Below, in pieces: positions 8,908 through 16,840 of a stretch of 64,000 nucleotides of DNA. This DNA is from Cyanobacteria bacterium OH_CBrB_359 (lineage in GTDB: Bacteria; Cyanobacteriota; Vampirovibrionia; Gastranaerophilales; Gastranaerophilaceae): positions 124,001-188,000 of the forward strand of contig JAEZET010000003.1 of assembly GCA_023433065.1 (NCBI GenBank). The letters are read 5' to 3'. The translations under genes and the position numbers were made by a program. How positions within the stretch are numbered: position 1 is the stretch's first letter; the number at the start of each line of letters is the position of its first letter. The notes under the pieces are model-generated. The model did not search any database and had not been told where the DNA came from. It saw only the letters and a program-made list of their open reading frames with translations.

Positions 8908-9776
8908 GCCTGATACCTCTTGCCTTCAAAAAATACTATATTTATTACGGAAAATACCATTACTATAATCAAAAGTATGACAGATGCCGCAGAAGCTATA
9001 GATAAATCAAGATTTTCAAATGCTCTTTCATAAATATAATATACAATGGTTTTTGTGGAATCCAGAGGACCGCCTCTTGTCATAACATATATTTCAACGA
9101 AGACTTTTAATGCTGAAATAGATGATATAGTAGTTACAAGTGCAATTGTCGGCATCAGATGAGGGATTGAAACAGTAAGGTGCTTTTGCAAAATATTTGC
9201 TCCGTCTACATCAGTGGCTTCATACAAATCCTTTGGGGCACTCATTAAAGCTGAAAGATAAATCATCATGTAGTATCCGATTCCTTTGAATATGGTTACC
9301 AGTACAACTGAATATATGGCGACATTTGGATCGGTGAGCCATCCGACAGGTTCAAGTCCGAATATTTGGGCAAAATAATTTAATATGCCCTGCTGTGCAT
9401 AAATCCATTTAAATGCAATGGCAACAACTACAATAGATATAATTACAGGCAGATATATCAAAACTTTGTATAATGTTAAAAATCTGATTTTTTGATTAAT
9501 TAAAATAGCAAGAATCAAAGGTATTATTGCAAGAATTGGAACAGCTGCTATTAAATATATAAATGTATTTATTATTACCTTATAGAATTCGGGAGAATTG
9601 AATAGCTTGATATAATTAGCAAGTCCGACCCAGCTCGGGTTATAAATATCAGCAGAAAAATCCTTAAAGCTTAATATTATTGTTTCAAAGAACGGGATAA
9701 AAAAGAAAATCAAAAGGATTACCATCGCTGGTAATATAAATAAATAAGGAACATATTTTTTATAATAGCTGTACAT
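8904..9776 (-). CDS. Sugar ABC transporter permease, MalF/UgpA type
   Basis: A 290-aa six-helix permease, first gene of the two-gene operon. It shows the MalF-family opening (YLFILPAMVILLIFFFIPFFETIILSF), the periplasmic WVGLANYIKLF segment, and the EAA loop LYEATDVDGANILQKHLTVSIPHL for ATPase contact. It would pair with the MalG-type protein to import a sugar or glycerol phosphate. A TATAAT at 9789-9794 on this strand lies so close to the ATG (9776) that the transcript would be almost leaderless, and no Shine-Dalgarno is visible. This is an odd arrangement; an internal start is possible. Confidence 0.9.
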   Translation of the reverse strand: MYSYYKKYVPYLFILPAMVILLIFFFIPFFETIILSFKDFSADIYNPSWVGLANYIKLFNSPEFYKVIINTFIYLIAAVPILAIIPLILAILINQKIRFLTLYKVLIYLPVIISIVVVAIAFKWIYAQQGILNYFAQIFGLEPVGWLTDPNVAIYSVVLVTIFKGIGYYMMIYLSALMSAPKDLYEATDVDGANILQKHLTVSIPHLMPTIALVTTISSISALKVFVEIYVMTRGGPLDSTKTIVYYIYERAFENLDLSIASAASVILLIIVMVFSVINIVFFEGKRYQA

Positions 9777-9875
9777 AATCTAGCTGTAATTATAAAACAT
9801 TTTTTAATCTTTTAAAAGTAAAGCCGCAATAATTCTCTGTCTAATGTTTTTATATAAATATGAGGATGCAGGATT

Positions 9876-10604
9876 ATGCATAAATTATTATATAATTTAA
9901 TAACTTTAATTTTGGAAATGCAAAATAAATTTCACACGAAAAAGTGCAGCAAAATTCCAAACAGGCTTGTTTTCAATGACTCTACGACGAAAACATCTAT
10001 GAATGATGCCTGTACTCTTAAATTGACATCAAAAACCGAAGAAAATAAGGCTAAAGTAAATAAAATCGCAAAAGATATAGTAAAAAAGAATATAAAAACA
10101 CCCGAAAAACTCTTGGATTTGATAGAGGAAAGAGGCACAAAAGTTTACAGATTTTCGGCTGCTGCTAAAGTTCTTGATTTTATTGGAGAAGAAGAAGGTT
10201 TTATTCTTCCTTTAAAAGGTATAAAAGCTTTATATTTAAATTTTATGATAGGAATTTTTGTGCATAAAAAGTTTTCAATATCATTTGAAACGCATGAAAT
10301 GTTTGTTTTAAGAAATTTACCTGTTGATATATATATAATGTCGCATCAATTCCATAAATGGTACGGTTTTAAAATGAAGTTGCCTGGTTATGACTATAAA
10401 ACACAACAAAAATTTAAAAAGTTATTCAAAAATTCAAACTCAAAAAATATACAAGAATGTTCTTTAGGCGAAGTTATCTCCTTAAAAGAGGCAGTTGCAA
10501 GAGATGTTGAATCAATTGATTTCGTTGTAAATCTTGCAAAAGAATATGAAGGTTCAAAGAAGTCTTTAGAAAAAATTATGGCTAAAAAAGGTGCTAATAT
10601 CTAG
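9876..10604 (+). CDS. Hypothetical protein
   Basis: A 242-aa basic protein that I do not recognise. The first 20 residues are hydrophobic and then lysine-rich. A central part, about residues 60-100, looks helical (NKIAKDIVKKNIKTPEKLLDLIEERG). A stretch near 105-165 (FIGEEEGFILPLKGIKALYLNFMIGIFVHKKF) is more hydrophobic and could be a buried core. The C-terminus is again helical and charged. No catalytic motif is evident. It has its own weak ribosome site (GAGG about 14 bases upstream) and lies between the divergent permease operon and the pyrophosphatase gene, without clear operon partners. Confidence 0.5.
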   Translation: MHKLLYNLITLILEMQNKFHTKKCSKIPNRLVFNDSTTKTSMNDACTLKLTSKTEENKAKVNKIAKDIVKKNIKTPEKLLDLIEERGTKVYRFSAAAKVLDFIGEEEGFILPLKGIKALYLNFMIGIFVHKKFSISFETHEMFVLRNLPVDIYIMSHQFHKWYGFKMKLPGYDYKTQQKFKKLFKNSNSKNIQECSLGEVISLKEAVARDVESIDFVVNLAKEYEGSKKSLEKIMAKKGANI

Positions 10605-10693
10605 CTTTTGCCTGAAAATTTATTAGAAGAACAATTTAATATAATATGTTAAACAAGTGAATATTACTTCATCTGTAAACAGTATCTTTTAAC

Positions 10694-10722
10694 TTGCACA
10701 GATTTTAAAATAGGCTTACAAT
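10694..10722 (+). promoter_or_regulatory. Sigma70-like promoter of the pyrophosphatase gene
   Basis: TTGCAC at 10694-10699, a 17-base spacer, TACAAT at 10717-10722. It leaves a leader of about 65 bases before the ATG at 10793. Confidence 0.6.
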
Positions 10723-10792
10723 TATATATGTGTATGAGTTTAGTTAGTTAATTTTATATAACTGTTTTACACGAGAGTAAAGGAAAGAGTAA

Positions 10793-13225
10793 ATGAAGTA
10801 TTTAAAAGAATTTTCAAACTCGCTTAAAACAAAATTAGCCTTGCTGTTTTCGACATTTTTGATTGCAGCTCCGGCTTTTGCGAGTGAAGCGGATCTAGTC
10901 GTTCCGGATTTTAAAACAGTGCCTTTTGCTTATCATATTTTGATAGCAGGTATTGTTGTTTCTGTTCTTGGTATGATTTGGGCTTGGAAAGCATTTGTGG
11001 ATGTAAAAAACATTAAAGCCCATAAATCAATGCTTGAAGTCGGTAATACCATATTTGAAACATGCAAAACTTATCTTATTCAACAAGGTAAGTTTTTAGT
11101 CGTTTTAGAGACTTTAATTGCAATATGTATTGCATTTTATTTCGGATATCTTCAAGGAATGGGTGCTAAAGAAGTATTAATAATACTTGCGGCTTCAGTT
11201 GTCGGTATCTTGGGTTCATACATGGTGGCCTGGTTTGGTATCAGAATGAACACTTTAGCTAATGCAAGAACTTCTTTTGCAGCATTAAAAGGTATACCTA
11301 TCAATGTTTTAAATATTCCGCTAAGAGCAGGAATGAGTATTGGAGTATTATTAGTCAGCGTTGAGCTTATTGTTATGTTGTGCATTTTGTTATTTATTCC
11401 AGGGCACTTAGCAGGAGCTTGCTTTATTGGATTTGCAATCGGTGAATCATTGGGTGCCTCTGCACTTCGTGTAGCTGGTGGTATCTTCACAAAAATTGCT
11501 GATATCGGCTCTGACTTAATGAAAATACAATTCAAAATTAAAGAAGATGACCCAAGAAACCCCGGTGTAATTGCAGACTGTACAGGTGATAATGCAGGGG
11601 ATTCAATAGGACCTACAGCTGATGGTTTTGAAACATATGGTGTAACAGGTGTTGCTCTGATTAGTTTCATTCTGTTAGGTGTATTCCCTCAATATCAAAT
11701 TCCATTATTAACATGGATATTTACAATGAGATTCTTAATGATTGTAACTTCTGTAGTTGCATACGGACTTAATACAATTATTGACAAAACAGTTTATGCA
11801 AAACATGAAAAACTTGATTTTGAAGCTCCATTGACAAACTTAGTCTGGATAACTTCACTATTATCAATAGCAATGACATTTGGTGTCAGCTATTACTTAT
11901 TAGAAAACGTATTTGCGCTAGGAAATAACCTATGGTTATCACTATCGGCAATTATCTCTTGTGGTACATTAGGTGCTGCATTGATACCTGAATTTACAAA
12001 AGTATTTACAAGTCCAAAAGCTAAACACACAAAAGAAGTTGTTACGGCTTCAAGAGAAGGCGGAGCGTCTTTGACAATATTGTCAGGTTTGGTTTCAGGT
12101 AACTTCTCAGGCTTCTGGATTGGCATGGTAATCGTATTCTTGATGGGGCTATCTTACTTTGTAAGCTTACATATTCCTCATACGGTTATGATTTATGCTT
12201 CAGTATTTGCCTTTGGTTTAGTTGCATTCGGCTTTTTGGGAATGGGACCTGTAACAATTGCAGTTGACAGTTATGGTCCTGTTACTGATAACGCTCAATC
12301 CGTTTATGAATTATCTTTAATCGAAGAAATTCCTAACGTTAAAGAAGAAATTCAAAAAGAATTCGGGTTTGAGCCTGACTTTGAAAAAGCAAAAAAATAT
12401 CTTGAAGAAAACGATGGAGCAGGAAATACATTTAAAGCTACTTCAAAGCCTGTATTGATTGGTACAGCTGTTGTTGGAGCTACTACAATGATTTTCTCTT
12501 TAATCTTAGTTATTAAAGAAACTCTAGGCATTCAACCGGAAGCTATATTAAACCTATTAAATCCATATACATTACTGGGTTTGTTATCTGGTGGTGCTGT
12601 AATCTATTGGTTTACAGGAGCTTCTATGCAGGCTGTTACAACAGGTGCATATTCAGCTGTAGAGTACATTAAACAACATATTCATCTTGATGAAAATGCT
12701 GAAAAATCTGCTAATGTTGCAAACTCAAAAGAAGTTGTTAAAATCTGTACAATATATGCTCAAAAAGGTATGTATAACATATTTTTAGCACTATTTGCGT
12801 TTGCTCTTGCATTTGCTTGTTTATCAGCTCCTAACGGAAAAAATGAGCCGGTTGCTTTCTTTGTAAGCTACCTAATTGGTATTGCTATATTTGGCCTATT
12901 CCAGGCAGTATTTATGGCAAATGCAGGTGGATGCTGGGATAATGCTAAAAAGATAGTGGAAGTTGACCTTTGCGAAAAAGGGACACCTCTACATGATGCT
13001 ACAGTTATCGGCGATACAGTTGGTGACCCATTTAAAGATACTTCTTCAGTAGCTATGAATCCGATTATAAAATTTACAACATTATTCGGATTGTTAGCAA
13101 TGGAAATATCTATTAATGAAGCATTTAGACAGTTTGCTCCGATTGTAGGGGGTGTACTACTAATCATTGCTATAGTTTTTGTAATTAGATCTTTCTATAC
13201 AATGAGAATACCTACGGGTAAGTAG
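10793..13225 (+). CDS. hppA: Membrane-bound ion-translocating pyrophosphatase (divergent type)
   Basis: An 810-aa polytopic protein that hydrolyses PPi to pump H+ or Na+ across the membrane. Substrate-site motifs are clear: DDPRNPGVIADCTGDNAGDS from about residue 252, and GDTVGDPFKDTSS near the C-terminus, whose aspartates and lysine bind Mg-PPi. Several normally fixed segments differ: GPVTDNAQSVYEL replaces the usual GPISDNAGGIAEM, and DCTGDNAGDSIGPTADGFETYG replaces the common DNVGDNVGDCAG type. This matches my recollection of an evolutionarily divergent mPPase subfamily, so ion specificity should not be assumed. The N-terminus has a signal-like segment (LALLFSTFLIAAPAFA), and 810 aa is longer than the usual 660-770. 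AAAGGAAAG precedes the ATG. Confidence 0.9.
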   Translation: MKYLKEFSNSLKTKLALLFSTFLIAAPAFASEADLVVPDFKTVPFAYHILIAGIVVSVLGMIWAWKAFVDVKNIKAHKSMLEVGNTIFETCKTYLIQQGKFLVVLETLIAICIAFYFGYLQGMGAKEVLIILAASVVGILGSYMVAWFGIRMNTLANARTSFAALKGIPINVLNIPLRAGMSIGVLLVSVELIVMLCILLFIPGHLAGACFIGFAIGESLGASALRVAGGIFTKIADIGSDLMKIQFKIKEDDPRNPGVIADCTGDNAGDSIGPTADGFETYGVTGVALISFILLGVFPQYQIPLLTWIFTMRFLMIVTSVVAYGLNTIIDKTVYAKHEKLDFEAPLTNLVWITSLLSIAMTFGVSYYLLENVFALGNNLWLSLSAIISCGTLGAALIPEFTKVFTSPKAKHTKEVVTASREGGASLTILSGLVSGNFSGFWIGMVIVFLMGLSYFVSLHIPHTVMIYASVFAFGLVAFGFLGMGPVTIAVDSYGPVTDNAQSVYELSLIEEIPNVKEEIQKEFGFEPDFEKAKKYLEENDGAGNTFKATSKPVLIGTAVVGATTMIFSLILVIKETLGIQPEAILNLLNPYTLLGLLSGGAVIYWFTGASMQAVTTGAYSAVEYIKQHIHLDENAEKSANVANSKEVVKICTIYAQKGMYNIFLALFAFALAFACLSAPNGKNEPVAFFVSYLIGIAIFGLFQAVFMANAGGCWDNAKKIVEVDLCEKGTPLHDATVIGDTVGDPFKDTSSVAMNPIIKFTTLFGLLAMEISINEAFRQFAPIVGGVLLIIAIVFVIRSFYTMRIPTGK

Positions 13226-13246
13226 TGTAATCTGTAGATTATAATG

Positions 13247-13277
13247 AAAACTGCCTTAGAAATAAGGCAGTTTTTTT
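13247..13277 (+). terminator. Rho-independent terminator after hppA
   Basis: CTGCCTTA, loop GAAA, TAAGGCAG, then seven T. A-runs on the left extend the stem, so it can also work for the convergent operon that ends at 13304. Confidence 0.85.
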
Positions 13278-13303
13278 AATAAAATTATTAATTAAGAATT
13301 AAA

Positions 13304-13831
13304 CTAGTAATCTCTAGGCTCTAAATCTTCTTCATCAACAAGAGAAGATAAGTCATTTGAATATGATGTATCAAATTCTTCAGGCAATAATTCGAGGTCC
13401 GGCCATATAGTAGTTTCATCAAATCTGCAAGCTGAAAGATTTTCGGAAGCACTAAAATCTGAATGAGATAAATTTGCTTCAATAAAAATACATCCTGCCA
13501 TATCAGCATCGGTAAAATTACAATAATCTACCACTGTATAGCTAAAGTCAGTGCCGTTTAAAACTGACTCTGAAAAATCACACTCTATTAATGTTGCTCT
13601 GTTAAAATCTGTTGATTTTAAATCACATTTGCTGAAATTAACCAATGATAAATGTGCATCAGTAAAGGAACTTCCTGATAAATCACTGTTTGATAAATCA
13701 ATTTCATTAAGATTAGAACCGGAGAAGTCAAGTTCACTCAAGTCTAACTCATTATCAGTTGAAGCTTTAAATTTACTATACTCATCAGGGCTATTTGTGA
13801 TGAGATTAAATAAATCTTCTTTAGAATACAT
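13304..13831 (-). CDS. Pentapeptide-repeat protein
   Basis: A 175-aa protein with about 20 tandem A(D/N)LXX-type pentapeptides from about residue 24 to 140 (LDFSG, SNLNE, IDLSN, SDLSG, TDFNR, CDFSE and so on), which fold as a right-handed quadrilateral beta-helix. The acidic C-terminus (SSLVDEEDLEPRDY) lies outside the helix. The ATG at 13831 is chosen because AAAGGAGG sits just upstream; an upstream TTG would include that site in the coding region. It is the last gene of the HD-GYP/response-regulator operon, 10 bp after the NarL regulator, so a protein-interaction role in that pathway is plausible. No gyrase-protection evidence is visible. Confidence 0.85.
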   Translation of the reverse strand: MYSKEDLFNLITNSPDEYSKFKASTDNELDLSELDFSGSNLNEIDLSNSDLSGSSFTDAHLSLVNFSKCDLKSTDFNRATLIECDFSESVLNGTDFSYTVVDYCNFTDADMAGCIFIEANLSHSDFSASENLSACRFDETTIWPDLELLPEEFDTSYSNDLSSLVDEEDLEPRDY

Positions 13832-13841
13832 TGTGCCTCCT

Positions 13842-14471
13842 TTAATCGTCAATAATTTTCATTTGCATAGCCAAAAGAACTGCTTGAGTTCTATTTGATA
13901 CCTTCAGCTTTTTAAATATACTATTTAAATGTGTTTTAATTGTAACTTCTCTTACAAAGAGTTTTTCTGCAATTGTAACATTACTGGCACCTTGTGCCAC
14001 CATTTTTAGTACTTCTTTTTCTCTTTGCGTAAGCGGTTCTATCTCGCCTTCGATAGAAAAAGAATAATCAATTGTTTTAGCTTTATCTTTTTGCCAGTTT
14101 GAACGTCTTATCAAAGCTTCTATTCTTGCTAAAAGATTCGGCAAAATAAAAGGTTTAGTTATATAATCATCAGCGCCGAATTTCAGCCCAGATATTTGCT
14201 TTTGGTCTTCATTTACAGCTGTAATCATAATTACAGGCATAGTTGTATAGTTTTTATTATTCCTTATTGCTTTTAAAGTAGCCCATCCATCCATATTTGG
14301 CATCATTATATCGAGCAAAATCAGGTCGTAAGAAGCATAATTTTTTGCAAGTTTGTTTAACCCTTTAATTCCATCCATTGCTACATCTACCTCATACCCA
14401 TACATCGGCAGTGCATCTGCCAGATATTTTGGGTTATCGTCGATGATTAAAATTTTCGCAATTGATGACAT
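13842..14471 (-). CDS. NarL/FixJ-family response regulator (REC + LuxR HTH)
   Basis: A 209-aa two-domain regulator. The receiver domain has the acidic pair IIDDN (residues 9-13), phosphoacceptor Asp in LILLDIMMPNMDGW (about 55) and the lysine in DDYITKPF (about 107). The C-terminus is a LuxR-type HTH: LTQREKEVLKMVAQGASNVTIAEKLFVREVTIKTHLNSIFKKLKVSNRTQAVL. It should bind DNA as a dimer on phosphorylation. It sits in an operon with a second NarL regulator, a TPR protein and an HD-GYP protein, with no histidine kinase nearby. The receiver is closer to OmpR-type receivers (MMPNMDG, ITKPF) than that of its neighbour, so the two are not recent duplicates. Confidence 0.92.
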   Translation of the reverse strand: MSSIAKILIIDDNPKYLADALPMYGYEVDVAMDGIKGLNKLAKNYASYDLILLDIMMPNMDGWATLKAIRNNKNYTTMPVIMITAVNEDQKQISGLKFGADDYITKPFILPNLLARIEALIRRSNWQKDKAKTIDYSFSIEGEIEPLTQREKEVLKMVAQGASNVTIAEKLFVREVTIKTHLNSIFKKLKVSNRTQAVLLAMQMKIIDD

Positions 14472-14514
14472 GTTTCACTCCTGTCTCTTATTTTAATTGT
14501 ATTTTTAATATTTT

Positions 14515-15192
14515 TCAAATGATATTATCATTTAATGCTTTAATTGCTGCTTTGGTTCTGTCTTCAACTCCTAATTTTTGCATAATACTGCTTACATGAA
14601 CTTTTGCAGTATTTACGCTTACGTATAATTTCTCAGCTATTTCACTGTTATTATGGCCTTCTCTTATAAGCTTCAAAACTTGTTTTTCTCTTTGGGTAAG
14701 GTTGTAATCATTTGTAGATTTGTTAATTTTCTTTTCAGAAACAACATCATTTTTACTTGAATTGTCAGGCTTTGAGGCTGCATCAAGAATAACTTTTGCA
14801 ATATTTGGGGCAAACCAGGCGGCACCCTCAATTACTGATAGTACAACGTTCGACAATCTTTCAGGGTTGATATCCTTAGAACAATATGCATTAGCGCCTG
14901 CTTTTACAGATTCCAGAACCTCCTCATCACTATTATGTGAAGTTAATATAACAATTTTAACAGCAGGATTAATAGCTTTAATTTGTCTTGTAGCTTCTAT
15001 ACCGTCAATATTTGGCAGACCCAAATCCATTATAATAACATCGATTTTATATTTTTGGGTTATATCTATTGCTTCTTCTGCATTTGGTGCTTCAAAAATA
15101 TTATTGATGAAATCTTTGGTTTCAAAGGCAGTTTTAAGCCCAAAACGAATAAGTGCATGATCTTCTACTATCATCAAATTATATTTATTCAT
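14515..15192 (-). CDS. NarL/FixJ-family response regulator (REC + LuxR HTH)
   Basis: A 225-aa regulator with the receiver pattern MIVEDHALIRFGLK, phosphoacceptor Asp in VIIMDLGLPNIDGIEATRQI (about 56) and a NarL-like AYCSKDINPE at the conserved Lys. A polar linker (about 143-160) leads to the LuxR HTH LTQREKQVLKLIREGHNNSEIAEKLYVSVNTAKVHVSSIMQKLGVEDRTKAAIKAL. The ATG overlaps the stop of the upstream TPR gene (TAATG at 15190-15194), which indicates translational coupling. Targets are unknown. The downstream regulator follows after a 43-bp gap. Confidence 0.92.
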   Translation of the reverse strand: MNKYNLMIVEDHALIRFGLKTAFETKDFINNIFEAPNAEEAIDITQKYKIDVIIMDLGLPNIDGIEATRQIKAINPAVKIVILTSHNSDEEVLESVKAGANAYCSKDINPERLSNVVLSVIEGAAWFAPNIAKVILDAASKPDNSSKNDVVSEKKINKSTNDYNLTQREKQVLKLIREGHNNSEIAEKLYVSVNTAKVHVSSIMQKLGVEDRTKAAIKALNDNII

Positions 15193-16829
15193 TAGAAATT
15201 TCTTAATTCTCCGTTTTCATCATAAATCAAATTAGCACCTTTTTTGATATTATATAACATTATTGATGTTTTGATGTTTTTTTCTTGGTTTGCGTCATCA
15301 TTATTTATTTTAGCAATCAGACCTTTATAGTAGTAATATCTGTGGCTGTTTTCTTCAATAAATTTAACAGAATCCAAGTAAGCTATAGCCTTTTGAGGTT
15401 CTTTTTTACTAAGCAGTGTTTCAGTATAGTTAAACCAGGTATTTAGGTAAAACGGGTTAAGTTCAAGAGATTTATCTAAATAATATTCTTTTTTATCTTT
15501 TTCAATAAGTGCTTTTAAATAATAATATTTATAATTATTATTATCCAGGTTTGCTGCTTTATTCAAAAAACTCTCTGCTTCTTTTTGGTTATTTAAATAT
15601 TTTTGGGTCAGAGAGATATTTAAAAGTAAATCATAGTCTTTTTTATTGTATTTATAAGCATATAAATAGTTTTTTGCAGATTCTGAGTAATTAGTTTTAA
15701 TAAAGTTAATATTTGCTATTCCTTTATAGGCTTTTGAATTTTTCTTGTTGTTTTTTAAAAGTTTTTTATATTCTTCATTTGCTTTTTCAAGGTTATTAGA
15801 TTTTAAATATGCCAGAGCAAGCAGTTCCTGAGCTTGTGGCAGCTTATTTTTGGCAACCACTGGTAAAAGTTCATTGATTGCCCTTTCATAATCCTGATTT
15901 AAATATATGTAGTATGCCAGGTAATATTTAGATTTTAGTTCATTTTTTTCGCATTTAGAGATAACGTAATAGTTAATTTTTTCAATGTCATTCTGTAAAT
16001 CCGGCAGTTTTATATTCATTGAGTTTAAGTCATTAGCGACTTTTAGTGCTTCTTTATATTTTTTTTGTTCACAAAGTGTTTGAATTTTGAGTTTATTATA
16101 ATAAATATTATTTGAATTTCCTACCAAAGCCTTATTTATAGCAGATAATGCTTTAGTGAAATCTTTTTCTTTAAAAAATGCCTGAGCAAGAAGATAATTG
16201 GCATAATCAGATTTTTTCAATATTTTGTCTTTTTTCATCAAGTCAGAAATAGACTCTCTTGTCAGATTATTATAATTAATTGCTGCATAAATATTTGCGA
16301 GAAATATCTCATCATCGTAACTCAGTTTATTTTTAGGGAAATAAATCTTTCTTATTTCATCAATATAGCTCTGCCAGATTTTAGTATTTTGCACTTTAGT
16401 AACTGAGATATCGGCAAGGCCAAATAAGCCCAAATCGCTTAATTGATATGCCATAAGCATATATTGAAAATCATTTAAACCATCAAAAACGACTATTGAG
16501 TTAAAAGTTTTATATGCTGAAGATACATTTGATTGTGAAAATTTTTCTTTAGCTTCATAAAAAGATTTCAATTGTTCGATGGTAGTATACGGGTTATTTT
16601 TATTAGCTAAAAAGAATTGTTTAGCATCCGTTAAAAATGTTGAATAATCTGCTTTATTTATATCTAATGAGTATTTTGAAGAGTAATCATCAAGAGAATT
16701 TTTTTCATCAAATTGGATTTTTGCACTTTGTGGATTAACTGCCTCAGTGCTTAAATTTACATCATCTGCAAGTGCGGTTGATGCGAAAAAAAATAATAAA
16801 GCCAATATTAAGAATTTTTTTATCCCCAA
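15192..16829 (-). CDS. Exported TPR-repeat protein
   Basis: A 545-aa protein with an N-terminal signal peptide (KKFLILALLFFFASTALA, cleavage near residue 20 before DDVN) and tetratricopeptide repeats across most of the rest. Clear units include AKLYL-type pairs such as ALLEFLKAN... and the stretch LPQAQELLALAYLKSNNLEKANEEYKKLL in the second half. TPRs are protein-interaction scaffolds; export places it in the periplasm or on the membrane. TTG start with AGGAG 5-6 bases upstream. It is 11 bp after the HD-GYP gene and overlaps the next regulator gene by one base, so a periplasmic sensor or scaffold feeding the cytoplasmic regulators is conceivable but unproven. Confidence 0.8.
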   Translation of the reverse strand: MGIKKFLILALLFFFASTALADDVNLSTEAVNPQSAKIQFDEKNSLDDYSSKYSLDINKADYSTFLTDAKQFFLANKNNPYTTIEQLKSFYEAKEKFSQSNVSSAYKTFNSIVVFDGLNDFQYMLMAYQLSDLGLFGLADISVTKVQNTKIWQSYIDEIRKIYFPKNKLSYDDEIFLANIYAAINYNNLTRESISDLMKKDKILKKSDYANYLLAQAFFKEKDFTKALSAINKALVGNSNNIYYNKLKIQTLCEQKKYKEALKVANDLNSMNIKLPDLQNDIEKINYYVISKCEKNELKSKYYLAYYIYLNQDYERAINELLPVVAKNKLPQAQELLALAYLKSNNLEKANEEYKKLLKNNKKNSKAYKGIANINFIKTNYSESAKNYLYAYKYNKKDYDLLLNISLTQKYLNNQKEAESFLNKAANLDNNNYKYYYLKALIEKDKKEYYLDKSLELNPFYLNTWFNYTETLLSKKEPQKAIAYLDSVKFIEENSHRYYYYKGLIAKINNDDANQEKNIKTSIMLYNIKKGANLIYDENGELRNF

Positions 16830-16840
16830 GTTTTCTCCTG

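Noticed and set aside
11152..11670. A 172-codon minus-strand frame inside hppA
   Set aside because: It is antisense to a conserved membrane protein gene, its translation is rich in Ser/Pro/Ile as expected from shadow frames, and it has no ribosome site.
14720..15160. A 146-codon plus-strand frame across a response regulator
   Set aside because: The minus strand encodes an intact NarL regulator with all catalytic residues, so this frame is a shadow.
15509..15694. Low-complexity AT repeat region within the exported TPR gene
   Set aside because: It encodes Asn/Lys/Tyr-rich TPR helices in the minus frame; the repetition follows codon bias and no array-like spacing is seen.
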